Shown: positions 53,731-64,000 of the stretch, piece by piece
Layout: every line of letters begins with the position of its first letter
Numbering within the stretch: position 1 is the first letter of the stretch
Assembly: GCA_949317995.1 (NCBI GenBank)
Contig: OX439036.1
Span: 5,015,207-5,079,206, forward strand
Source of the DNA: Acholoe squamosa
Taxonomy: Eukaryota > Annelida > Polychaeta > Phyllodocida > Polynoidae
Length of the DNA stretch: 64,000 nucleotides
Reading direction: 5' to 3'
The notes under the pieces: model-generated
Told to the model about the DNA's origin: nothing
Databases searched by the model: none
Seen by the model: only the letters and a program-made list of their open reading frames with translations
Made by a program: the position numbers and the translations under genes

Positions 53731-55096
53731 TCACGTGTCGTCACTGGGCTCTAATGTGGCTAATTTGTGCTCTAGTTCAGCTTTTTCCCTTAGAGCGCGC
53801 TTCAGCCGCTTATTTAGCTCCTTCTCTGACATTTTCCACATGTAATACAACTGCTCTTTTGTCAGATGCTCCAGATTTGCTGTTGGCGCTGTTGCACCTG
53901 GCATCAATGGTTCCTCTGCATCGTGTGCAGTTGATGCAGAGGTTGCTGGCCCTGGTTGTAACCCGTGCATGGGCTCAATGTCATTGTTAATGGCCCCGTC
54001 GTTGAGGCCATCCAAAGTCCGGCTCCTACTAAGGATGTTCGACTTGACCCTGTTGTCCTTGAGAGGCAGAGTTTTCATGCTCTGAGGTAAGTTGGTGGTG
54101 AAGTTTTTAAAGTTAGCGAAGGTTTTTGGCCTGACGAGGACATTACGCCCTGTCAGGCCATCCCGGGCAAATACATCACCATTAGGGGCGAGTATGAGCA
54201 CGCCGTTAGGCAGGTAGCTGCTCATGAGGATGTTGTCCTCAGAGCTGCTGTTGGCATTTCCCAGAAGTGGCATCCCAGGGTTAGAGGAGAGTGACTTATC
54301 CCCATAAGGCTGGTCATCCTCCAGCTCCATAGCTCCTGATAGGTCGTCAAGCGACGTCCCAAGAAGGTCGAAGACCGGGGCGGCGGTCACAGTTGCAGAG
54401 GAGGAGGAATAGGTTTGGGGGCCACGGCTACCTCCGATAATAGCATGTGAGCCCAGTTTGAGTTTGGGTGGTGGTGTGAAGGAGAAGTGGCCTTGGTGTT
54501 TGGGGCTGAAGTCGTGATGGGAAGATGGGACTGAAGGGGGCAGTCGATCCACACCTCGTTTAATTGATGCAAAGTTAAAAACATACTCGTCCTGGGGACT
54601 AAAGTCAAACTGTGGGCAGCTCAGTCCTGCTGCAGCCCCACCATCAGTCCCTGATGTGCACTCCAAACCACCCAGGCCACCTCTTGGACCACCGCCTGGC
54701 CTATCCACTATACAACACTCTAGTGGTGGGGCCGATGATGGTGTAGGGAGATTGGGGTCCAGTTTTAACATATCACTGTGACTGGAGAAGCTTTGGTTAA
54801 CATGTCCATCTTTGTAGAGACCCCGTGGCCGACGGCCCTCATCCCCAATACACTCAGTTTCCTCATTATCCTCCTCCTCATCTATGTCATCGTCGTCCGC
54901 GATCCACTCCTTCTCCCAGTTTTCCGGCCAGTCGTCAGCCGGGTCATCATTGGTGTCAGTGGTGATGGGATCGTCGTGTGCACAATGGCGCCGGTCAGCA
55001 TTAAGATTTACTGGAGTGGCCGAGTTGTCTGACTCCTGGGAGCAGTCTGTCTGCAGGCTGGGATTCTGACTAAGCCGTTCATCTCGGCGCTGCTTC
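53731..55096 (-). CDS. Gene C terminal exon: long cytoplasmic tail with coiled coil
   Basis: Acceptor TTGTACCCCACAG, then 455 codons to TGA. An acidic stretch (DDDDIDEEEDNEETE) is followed by a Pro/Gly/Ser-rich, probably disordered region. A compact segment with GVLILAPNGDVFARDGLTGR lies near 54.2 kb. The C-terminal coiled coil is YYMWKMSEKELNKRLKRALR EKAELEHKL. Vertebrate GluN3 tails also end in a coiled coil that binds partners. There is no PDZ-type C terminus (ends PSDDT). Confidence 0.8.
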
Positions 55097-58000
55097 CTGT
55101 GGGGTACAACAAGAAGGGTTTACTACCTGGTAAATCATAATGTAACACATGCAAGATTTTACATACAACATTCTGTATCTGCCTATGGAAATGGGGAAAG
55201 GACTTATGTTTTTATGATAATCGTACATCATATACAGATATTGATGCTACGTTAGTAATCTTATCATGGTCATTATTAGAGTTCTGTTTCTCTTGATGAT
55301 CATAGAAACCATCTACACTTCTTTTATATGACTCAGTGAAAATAATTTCTCCGACACTTTTGCTACAGAGAGGAAAAATCTCAAAAGACAACAATAAAAG
55401 CTGATGAAAATGTTAAGAAAAAGAAATAAGAAACTTCCCCCTAGAAATGTGAATTGTACATATAGAAAAGTGAAAAATGTCACCAAGAAGAAAAATTGAC
55501 AGTACTAAAAGACATGTTGAATGGATCAAATTTTTTTTATGGCTGAGATGACAGTAAGGAAAAAAAGAAACTGTCTCATAGAAAGAGTTACCACATACTT
55601 AAGAAAAGAGATGGAAAAACTTTGAGAACTTATTACACTATTCATAGATGTTCTCTTATATTGTAAAAGCGGCGCCGTAAAAGCACATCGCTTATGCCAT
55701 GTGTCACTTTGAAAGGGAAGGCTTTGAGTCTCATGCCATATTGCAGGTGGTAGCACCTGCTTATTGTTATGTCCTGTTTCCTCACTAGGTGGCAGCTCAC
55801 TCACTAACTCAATCCATATCTAGCGTGTCTCTTTTACATCCTCTAGTGAGGTGACCTTCAGAGCATCAAGAGTTTATGACCTCTATCAGTTATTGCATTT
55901 CTATTTCATATGTAGAAGGGTACCTTGCTGGAACAGCAGTCTACATTACATACCAAACTGGGTGTTACAGCTAGTGAAATAGCTTTACTTTATATGGCTT
56001 TAGATACTTGAGGATATGAATATAAGTGAGATATTTTCTTAGATATTTAAGGATATATAAATACGAAATTTTATATTGAATTAAGATATGAAGCTGATGT
56101 TGATGAATGAAATACTGTAATAATTGTATATATAGATAGTGAATATATGCATGCAATAACCTCAATGCCATTTCAAAAAGAAATGAGGAAATAGAAATCG
56201 GAAACCTTTAGGTCCAAGATCATTGATTGAAAAATACCACTTCACAAAATTCCTTTACGATGTTGATTAAGTATGCGATGAGGATATTATACAAACCATT
56301 GTAACTGCTCAACGACCGTAAAAAGGTTTTTCCTGTTTCGTGCTTGTCTTTCTTGCTGTAAATTACAGAAATAAAGAGAATATGTCAGAGGACAGTCTAA
56401 ACGTTTAGTAGGGGCAATTCATCATACAAGAATCCACAATGCTACAATTCATAGATCATCCTGTTAATCAAAACTGCATTATTGCTGCTATGTAATATAA
56501 TGTAAAAATTGCTTAGGAATTTGTTGTTTTTTTTTTGTTTTTTTTTTCTGTAGAGCTTCATAGATATCCGAAACATAGAACATAAAGCAACTTGATTTAA
56601 ATATTTGATGTCCGATAAAATATCTACTGTAGTCACCCATTCAAGCACCTGTAGTAATCAATGTACCTCAGGCTTTTTTATGAGAGTTCACTCATTGAAA
56701 GCTGTTAACAATAGTTAATATCCATCCTTAAATACCCCAACCACTATTGGAGTCAGGTGCTTATTAAAAACCCTGGTGCTTGAAAAGACCACTTCAGATT
56801 GTACAACTATATCTATGAAAGCATGCAAGAAAACGTGCAACCTACTTACAATAAACAGTACAAGTGAACACCCAAATCCCCCGAAAAGAAATCAACAATA
56901 AGGTTAAGAAATCTTTGAGTTAAAAGAAAATCAAAGTTCACCGAAAGGAACATTATATATAAGAACTAAACATATGATATCATTTGTGATAATCAAATAA
57001 ACAAATGTTACAAATCACAACATTGCTTTGTGTCTTCTAAATCAATGCAATTATGCTATCTTAATAATTAATATGGTTATATTGAGAAGAAGAGTGAGAA
57101 TAAAATCAAGAGATTGTGTAGTTCAAAAAGGGAGGCGCCTGAGAGCTTAAGATTATGAGTGCACTCAGAGTCCAGGCGGCACTTTTCCAACCCACCTTTT
57201 TCACGCTTTTCTGGAAGAGTTTAGTGAAGTCTCTGTTCTTCATGACTTCGATCATCTCCCGAGCAGAGTGATGGGGCGAGACTAGCTCCTCGCTCGTGAT
57301 AATGCGATAAAGGCGCTGTGAATAGAAACAAGCTTTGGTTAGTGTAAAGAAATGATGAAAACTGTTTCATAGCTCTAAACTAATGTCTAATAACCAGCTC
57401 CACAAATTCTAGCTACGAGGAGGGCATTCCCCCACATTTGTCTGATAGATGTGGACGTCTGATTTTGCAAATACATTCCTCCTTACTTCAAAATTCTGTC
57501 TGTTGCTCTACAGCCCTTCTGTTTTCAAAATAGGAACCTTAGGTCGAACTAGGGATGCCCGCTTTTAATATTAAACTAATCCTACATTTACATATTGGGA
57601 GACAGTGATTGATCATCAAAAATGAAAGGCGCATATTCCAAAATCAATAATCTTATAGTAGAAAGTTTACTTTGGGTCGTAGTGGCAACCCCTAATCTAA
57701 TGACATTACAGCCCAATAGTATTTGCCATTGAGTGGCTGCGGCACTATGACCGCCCTACCAAATTCTATGTAATTACTTCATAAGTGATGATCGTACAGA
57801 GCAGTTGTAGGGCACTGCCTACGATTACTGGCACTGAGTTTTGGGGTTTCAAGTCGAAGTTGGTTTATGCAGTCGTAGTTTCTTAAGAAATGGACACCCG
57901 TGCTATGACTTCTCATTTTACATCTGACATAAAGTATTTCATGCCAAGTTAACCACCTGCTATGATTCATAGGTACTTAAAGCAAAATATTGTGTTATTG

Positions 58001-61000
58001 AATTATACGTCCCAAAAATACTAAATCAGACATGCCAGACATACCTGGCTCCAAAACATCATGGAATAACTCTTCCAGAAGCTCTTGGGTGGTTTTTTCC
58101 TCCAGTAGGGAACGAGCCACCGGAAAGTGGCGTGCTCCAAGAACATGAGTCCGATACAGACAAAGATTCCTACAGCTAGAAGGAGGTAGAGCCCTGCGTG
58201 TTGCTCAAAGTTCATAGGCGCCGCCTCGCCTTGTAACTGGCCATCATTGGCATTGTCGTTACACTTGGAGCGGCGGAAGTACATGTCTTGTAAATCTTCA
58301 ATGAAGCCTGATTCGTGATATTGGAGAATCTTTTGAGATAGCTGGACCTGAAAGATGTTTCAAAATCCAAAGTTATCAATAAACATTATTTTCAAATATG
58401 CCAGGGATAAGTGAAGTACATTAAAGAGCACTTGAGTTTTTAGATTCAGTCCATGTTAGAACATGACCTATTGTAATTTGAGACCCTTTTCTTTCATGGG
58501 CAATGTCAGTAGGTCCTTGAATAGTCCAGAGTCTACTCCTTGTCCTACATGGAATTCACATGCAAAACTACATCTATGAGCATTTTAGAAGAAAATCTGG
58601 ACACCTTAAATAAATCTTCTTTAACCTCTAGGGCCTCGTTAAAATCAACTTCATTTGATCTGAAGCAGAGAATTCCAGGAGAGTACATGGAAGTAAAGGG
58701 ATAAGGATAACATTTTAAACTTACTTTTAGAAAGGATCCCCGTGGCAGTGCGATGCCATACCCGTCCTCGCCGAATCCCTTCCCTACAAGTCTAAGTTGA
58801 CATTTGGCATCCATAGTGGTACGAGCGTACTCCAGGATGGGGGAGTCGTCTAGGTAGGCATCTATTGAACCATTCCTGAAGATGAAATATGAAATTGTTA
58901 TCTCTTCTAACCTGTTTTTACAGCTATCAATAGTTTTTTGATACTTTCAAAAAGGATAATACTTTCAACTAACAAAGAATCGCCGAGCGCCTTTTACAGA
59001 ACATGAGCGCTTATATAAAAGGTCTGTTTTCAGTGAATATGGGATATTTCAAACCCCTTACCAAAGCGCTTATACAAGACTGACGCAAATTTCTAAAAAT
59101 GAAAATAGCACCCAATTCCAATCATACTTGTATGCCCAATTCTTTCTGGGGACCAAAATTGTCAGCTGTTTTTTTCTGAACAAAAAGGTTTTTGCATTAC
59201 TTACTTTATATTAAAAGGACCCATATATGCTTGTGAATTTTAGGTCTCTCAAGGAGAAAAGGTATCCAAGGCCATTACCTTCAGCCAAACATTATTGTGA
59301 CATTTCCTGTTACAGGAACCATTCCCATGCTTATAATTGCAGCTAACTACCACTCAGCACTGATCATGACGCATTTTTTTTCAACACCCGCATTGAAAGG
59401 GAAAGGGAAATATGGGCAAGAAAACGAATAATGAGGAAGCAATTTCCCATCACTCTATATATTTTTTATGCATTGGACCAGTGGTATACATATTTGCACT
59501 GGTCCTACACCAGCTATATCGATTTTGCCCCCGGGTGCTGGGAGACGGTGGTTGCGGGGCGTCCCCGACTATACATACATTGTCCCGTACATAGAATAGC
59601 CATAGAGCAGCCCAGCCGTCAACCCACAGTAATTGAATAGCTCATTGATTGGGCATAATATAGGCCAGTTATCAGCAGTAGGGAGTGGGGACTGAGGGCA
59701 CTTGGACAGCCTGAGACCTCTCATAGACCACACTGCTGCATTATCCAGGCTAATCTAGGGGCTTCAGTAATATTACCACCTATAGATACCTCTGAGACCA
59801 ACTTTGTGGGTACCCAACATTAGTGGTAATATTGTAAAAATGGAAGGACAAAAGGTTTTAGAGCACAGAATGAATTCTTAGTCTTTAGTATATGTAATGA
59901 AACTTTACAATAGATGTACCCTCCCTGTGTTTTGGCTGGTTATCTCCCCCTGCAGCCTCAATTACTGGTAGGAATCATTTGTTTGATATCTTCCCATCAC
60001 AAATCACATTGTATTAAATGAGCTCTGAATTTGTGATGCCATCTGTATGCAAGAGTCAGCCAAGTTAGTTCCTTGATTTAGTGCTCATACAATCCCCATT
60101 ATCACTCACCTTATCTCTCCTACAATCCCTCACTCTATATCAACTGATGTAGTAAGCTCCTGCACTTTTCTTCATCAGTTTGAAAATACAATACAATTAT
60201 CCATAGCACACCTGCTCTGCCATACACCGATATTAGTGCTTTGCGCAAATTGTGACTTTGTGCATTTCCAATACTTCGCAAATTCCTCAGTGTGGACCTA
60301 AGCTCTCTCATTGTCACACACATATTTTTCATTAACCCTGCCTCACAACTCCCTACTGTAACAACTAACCACTGAACCACTTTTTCCACGTTTCAAGTAC
60401 CAGAGTACTTTTGGTTTTATATATCTTACAAGTAACTGGTGTAAAAACTGACAGATTAACTTTTCAACCAGTGCGTATGCCATCTTATCATATACAGTTT
60501 GTGATTGCTGAACTGGTGATCAATTATGTGATCAATGGACTGCTGATTAGGTTTTAGCACCAAAGCTCTCAAATTTATTGCACCCGGTTTCACGCTACAG
60601 GCACTATGTGCCAGAGGAAAAATATGACTGGGACATGACAGATGATTGCTCGTGACAGCTAATCAATTCTCTCATGAGCGCATGAGAAGACGACCAAGTC
60701 TGGGTTTTTTTGAGATGATTAAAATGCCTAGAGACATTATGCTAAGGTATAAATCACGTTACTAGTTCCTGATGGCTGCTCACAGTGGGTAAAGAGAAAT
60801 TGAGAATTCCTAGGATGTTTTATGGGGATTCTTGAATTGACACAGTTAATTGAAATTGACTGGATGACACTACCAATGTTATATTTGCCAAAAATATATA
60901 GATCATAGAGGATTTCTAAACTAGCAATTGAAAGCCTAGTGTTGAGACACCATTGGGTGTGTCTATAATGACATCCAAGGTTTACCCAGAGAGGGCGCCA

Positions 61001-61646
61001 CCTATGCCCCCCAGCCACGGGCTGTGATGAGTTATTGATTGATTGGACGCGATCCACGCCCTCCAATCCAATAATGGAGGATGAGCGGCTCAACAGAGCA
61101 GCTCCCCACATGCCAATGTAGCTATGGTGTGCTATTCTGGTCACAATGTAACCAATGAGACTATGGTAAGCCATTCTGGTCAATATCCTAATATGGGTAT
61201 TCTGAGCAATTTTGGTCATTATCCCAATGTGGCCATAGTGAGTCATTCTGTTGAATATCCAAGTGTGGCTAAGGGTCATTCTGGTCAATATCCCAATGTG
61301 GCTATGCTGAGCCATTCTGGTCATCATCCCAATATCCAAATGTGGCTATGGTGAGCCATTCTGGTCAATCTCACAATATTGCTATGGGGAGCCAGTCTAG
61401 TCAATAACAAAATTTTGCTATGGTGAGCGATCCCGGTCAATATCCAATAGCTATGGTACACATATATAACGCTATTATTATGAGAAACACTGTTGTTACT
61501 TACATGAGAAGTGCGAGTGCGTTTTCTATAGGCAGGTTGGGGCTGTAGCGTTTGGCCTTAAACAACAGTTGGTTGTTCACCTCACTTAGGAAGTCTTCTA
61601 CTGAGTTCCCTCGAATTGTCCCAATTTGACGCCGTGGCTCTAATAG
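53731..61646 (-). CDS. Gene C: GluN3-like NMDA-type ionotropic glutamate receptor subunit, 3' six exons
   Basis: Exons (minus strand): 61646-61504, 58875-58725, 58347-58045, 57315-57196, 56355-56297 and 55096-53731, all with GT/AG borders and consistent phases (2, 0, 0, 0, 2). They encode about 715 residues: the second half of the ligand-binding domain, TM4, then an intracellular tail of about 550 residues ending in a coiled coil. Features shared with GluN3 subunits (glycine-binding, ligand-gated cation channel family, plasma membrane) are the EH..FR.LVP run after TM4, QRLYRI, and the C-terminal coiled coil. Parts of the S2 lobe look closer to GluN1. Pore and first lobe exons are beyond the right edge. 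Confidence 0.8.
55097..57195. other. Introns of gene C flanking the small tail exon
   Basis: AT-rich intronic sequence apart from the 59-bp exon at 56297-56355. Short T-runs lie near 56530. No other feature. Confidence 0.5.
56297..56355 (-). CDS. Gene C small exon in the tail
   Basis: 59 bp, acceptor CTGTAATTTACAG and donor CAATG|GTTTGT. It encodes QERQARNRKNLFTVVEQLQ and two bases. It is the only candidate that converts the phase-0 end of the previous exon to the phase-2 start needed by the last exon. It gives a basic, amphipathic stretch that could bind calmodulin; that is inference. Confidence 0.6.
57196..57315 (-). CDS. Gene C exon: membrane-proximal tail
   Basis: Acceptor TTCTATTCACAG; donor AAAAAG|GTGGGT, 40 codons. 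It begins RLYRIITSEELVSPHHSARE, matching the QRLHRAI run of GluN3 tails, and ends basic (KLFQKSVKK). Confidence 0.8.
58045..58347 (-). CDS. Gene C exon: end of S2 and TM4
   Basis: Acceptor CATCTTTCAG; donor AGCCAG|GTATGT, 101 codons, phase 0 at both ends. It reads VQLSQKILQYHESGFIEDLQ DMYFRRSKC (as GluN1 ILKSHENGFMEDL...C), a short linker, then TM4 GLYLLLAVGIFVCIGLMFLE. The cytoplasmic start HATFRWLVPYWRKKPPKSFW is GluN3-like. Confidence 0.9.
58725..58875 (-). CDS. Gene C exon: core of lobe S2
   Basis: Acceptor TTCATCTTCAG; donor CTAAAA|GTAAGT, phase 0. It reads NGSIDAYLDDSPILEYARTT, then KCQLRLVGKGFGEDGYGIAL PRGS. The Asp of the AYLDDSPILEY motif corresponds to the agonist-amine-contacting Asp of NMDA subunits (AFIWDSAVLEF in GluN1). 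The GYGIALP motif is diagnostic of iGluR S2. Confidence 0.85.
58876..61503. other. Large intron of gene C
   Basis: Mostly unremarkable. The tandem array at 61100-61460 ends about 45 bp from the donor of the 61504 exon. Confidence 0.5.
61100..61460. repeat. 36-bp minisatellite in gene C intron
   Basis: About nine diverged units built on GCCATTCTGGTCAATATCCC AATGTGGCTATGGTGA (36 bp). The unit is a multiple of three, so it produces spurious repeated peptides (GHYPNVA-like) on both strands. Confidence 0.85.
61504..61646 (-). CDS. Gene C exon: start of ligand-binding lobe S2
   Basis: Acceptor CTCTATTTCCAG; donor CTCAT|GTAAGT, phase 2. It encodes LLEPRRQIGTIRGNSVEDFL and an LFKAKRYSPNLPIENALALL run. 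The RQIGTIRGNSVEDF segment occupies the position of the GT-x-x-x-S ligand-lobe motif of NMDA receptors (GTVRESSAE-like). Confidence 0.8.
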
Positions 61647-62111
61647 CTGGAAATAGAGTGAGAAAAATTAATTGACAAGCTCTGTGTCAGATGTAAGGGT
61701 TGTGAGAAAACAATGATTTCTTAGATAAGGGCTTTCATCCAGCTCGCATTTCTCTCACATGATAAAAAAGGAAAGATGAGGCAAAATCGGATATCAGTTG
61801 AAATCTTTCTCATGGCATAATTATTGTATGTGACTTCATCAAAACTGCCATGAACCACCCAGCACTGTATATTTCAACACCCTAGGGACAGAGGCATGAT
61901 CCCTAGTGGACAGTTTTGTTGAGAAATGCACTGCTGGCAGCACATGTATGATCCTAGTTGTATATGGTAATGGTACTTATGAATGTATATGGTATGGCTT
62001 AAAAGGAAGGATGGAGCTTTGTTGCACCTTGTTGAGGTAGCAAAACTACAAAGTGTCAGCCTTATTGGCAGAGAAAATTGACAATAGATTAGTGATTATG
62101 TATTCAAATGC

Positions 62112-62290
62112 AGGTCTTAAGTGTTCAACACTGTTCACATTCAAGCCTTAAGTTATCAAACGTAAGCCTTAATTGTTCAAATTGAAGTCTTAAGTGTTCA
62201 AATTTAAGCCTCAAGTGTTCAAATCCAAGCCTTGATATTTCACATTTAAGTGTTCAAGTTTAAGCTTTAAGTGTTCAAATTTAAAGTATG
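62112..62290. repeat. 21-bp degenerate tandem array
   Basis: Eight or so units of AAGCCTTAAGTGTTCAAATT with drift. Confidence 0.8.
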
Positions 62291-63591
62291 TCCATGTACT
62301 GAGTGTATGTCGTCTATGCTCCTTACACATGAGGAGTATAGATGACATCTAAAGGCCAATCTTTTAATCTATAGAAGCCGCGAAAAAGGGGTGGGTGCAA
62401 CCTATTGATGTAGAAAAGTATGTAAGTAACTCAGCATGCATTTAGTGTGGAGTGCGCCTTATACATGAGATATAACAGTCCCCCCACTGTTATCAGATAG
62501 ATGTACTTTTCCCTACCAATGTCCTGTTGATGTATTGGCTGTAGATTTCATTGACATGTCGTGATGGATGTACTAAATATGGCCGCCTTATATGGCCGGC
62601 TCGGGGTGGGCCGTGGAGGAGGAAAGCCTGGTTCTATATAACTTCATATATAGAGACAAACCCCAGCAGCCGGACCCCTTTGCATGACTTCAGTATAGGG
62701 CCATAATGGCTGAATGGACCTTCATATTTGTTTGACAGATATGGATATAGGAGATTCATAATCGCACTATAGCCTTGAAGATGGTTGACGATGAATGAAG
62801 TTGTGATTTTTGTTTGATATAATATAATATATATGCTATCCAATGAGACACTTGGGTCTCGAGTTAGCATAAGTGTCATATTTATAAGCCCCTCGGGTAA
62901 GGGGCTAAATTCAACCGTAAGCACTAAAAGTAATATCCAAATAAGCATCTGTCTCAAATAAGGGTCCGGGGTATTGAAAGTGTCGGGTACTTAAATGGAC
63001 CACTTCCATATACATACATAAGTGGCCAGACAGTAACATGTCAGGGCAGCTATGATAAACCGTGCTAACCTTATGGGTATCTGGACTGAACAGAGCTCTC
63101 TAATATACCATCATACCATTGTCATTGTAAACCAAGATGGCGGCACCCATAAGGCAGCCCACTACTACTTTATATGTCTGCTATCTGTGGGGGACGTCAA
63201 CCCCCGTCCCACACTAGTTTCCTGGGACCGGTACCGTTTTTATCCGCACCCCTTTAAGTGGTTTAGGTCGTGCAGGGGGCCCACATGTAATCTTAGACTG
63301 AAGTTTTCCAATTCCACCACCAGGGCAGTGCTAGGGTATGCCTGTTGTAGAGAATATAAGGTGTGCATTGCAAGAGGCATTTTTGGCAGATGCCTGTCAA
63401 CGAATGAGACGGTAAAGTTATTTTTCTGCCAAAACAAGACCAAAAAAATACATAAATACTAATGAGGCCATGGAGATGGAGATTTAGTATCTTCACCCAT
63501 ATGTGGAAAATGACTATCCATCTACCTCACTATAGTTTCTCATTCTCAACATGAAGTTAGAGAACCACTCCAGATGAGTGTTTCTTCATAA

Positions 63592-63651
63592 GTTAGCCTC
63601 AAAGCAGGATCCACTTGGATTTGCCTCATAGAATCCTGCATTGAGGCTAAC
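63592..63651. repeat. Hairpin GTTAGCCTCAAAGCAGGATC
   Basis: 21-bp arms at 63592-63612 and 63631-63651 with two mismatches and an 18-base loop. Confidence 0.7.
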
Positions 63652-63870
63652 AAGTGAATAAATATTCATTTTGGAGTAATTTGAGTGGATCTCTGTATTT
63701 ATTTCATGCTCTTTGTTATTTCTTTATAAGACCCTCAAAATTTACTTTTTTATGAGGGGTTTGAGGCTATTTTGATGATGTCATAGCTTAGAAAAGGGCC
63801 GTGAAGAATGACATTCAGTTTCTTCATGCCCCTTTGAGGAATAGGTGTTTTTATACTAATCTATAGAAAG

Positions 63871-64000
63871 GCAGATATTCACCATACTGCTACATAATAA
63901 CATATAGAGTCTATATGAGAGAAGGGGCCCTTCACTACTGGTTATAAGGGCAGATATCCACCATACTGCTACATAATAACATATAGAGACTATATGAGAG
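63871..64000. repeat. Direct repeat at the window edge
   Basis: 51 bp (GCAGATATTCACCATACTGC TACATAATAACATATAGAG...) repeated with period 79. The array may continue past the window. Confidence 0.85.

Larger units (their letters stand above)
61647..64000. other. Gene C upstream intron to window edge
   Basis: No receptor exon found. It contains a 21-bp array (62112-62290), a GC-rich patch near 62590, a 21-bp-arm hairpin at 63592-63651 and a direct repeat at the edge. The pore region (TM1-TM3) and upstream exons must lie beyond 64000. Confidence 0.5.

Noticed and set aside
61124-61354. ORFs with repeated GHYPNVA-type peptides on both strands
   Set aside because: The 36-bp minisatellite unit is a multiple of three and stays open by chance.

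Overview
The window is nuclear DNA of an intron-rich invertebrate animal, on balance an invertebrate deuterostome or a lophotrochozoan; the sequence alone does not settle which. The reasons are phase-consistent multi-exon genes with animal-only architectures (an NMDA-type glutamate receptor tail; a secreted EGF/somatomedin-B/PAN mosaic), a low-to-medium GC background, and heavy loads of Ty3/Gypsy elements, a LINE, short inverted-repeat elements and microsatellites. No tRNA, rRNA or CRISPR array was recognised.

Layout. (1) 580-2947, minus strand: a four-exon gene of unknown family with an (AAKTP)n tract and an 18-residue tandem repeat. It is bounded upstream by a short inverted-repeat element. 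(2) 3866-40572, plus strand: a secreted mosaic protein of about 204 residues in five small exons (signal peptide, Cys-rich stretch, calcium-binding EGF, somatomedin B, C-terminal half of a PAN/apple-like domain). Its last two introns are swollen to about 23 kb and 8.5 kb by mobile elements. These are an env-bearing Ty3/Gypsy fossil (minus, 9971-18215), a 5'-truncated Gypsy (18216-20112), a nearly whole Gypsy with both LTRs (20439-31340), a dead LINE (32842-34141) and a further Gypsy fragment (38268-40328). (3) 40573-53730: mostly unannotated repeat-rich DNA, with one convincing CRE/NRF1/YY1-type promoter at 49424-49486 and a short ORF after it. (4) 53731-61646, minus strand: the last six exons of a GluN3-like NMDA receptor subunit (second half of the ligand-binding domain, TM4, long acidic tail, C-terminal coiled coil). 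Its 5' exons lie beyond the right edge.

The most unusual material is in the Gypsy family. The whole copy carries, after pol, a 972-codon extra ORF with two C2H2-like fingers, a coiled coil and an RG-rich tail instead of an envelope, and a second copy in the window retains the same ORF. The family's LTRs have a very short U3. They contain a short ORF whose frame and last residues survive between divergent LTRs, and a hairpin inside that ORF whose stem is kept by paired changes. Two elements share LTR and leader but then carry unrelated bodies.

The host genes do not form an operon or a common pathway. Genes 1 and 2 are divergently transcribed from about 0.9 kb of shared upstream DNA. The promoter at 49.4 kb points towards the 3' end of the receptor gene. 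All exon joins were read by eye from splice signals and reading phase and were not tested against transcripts or databases.
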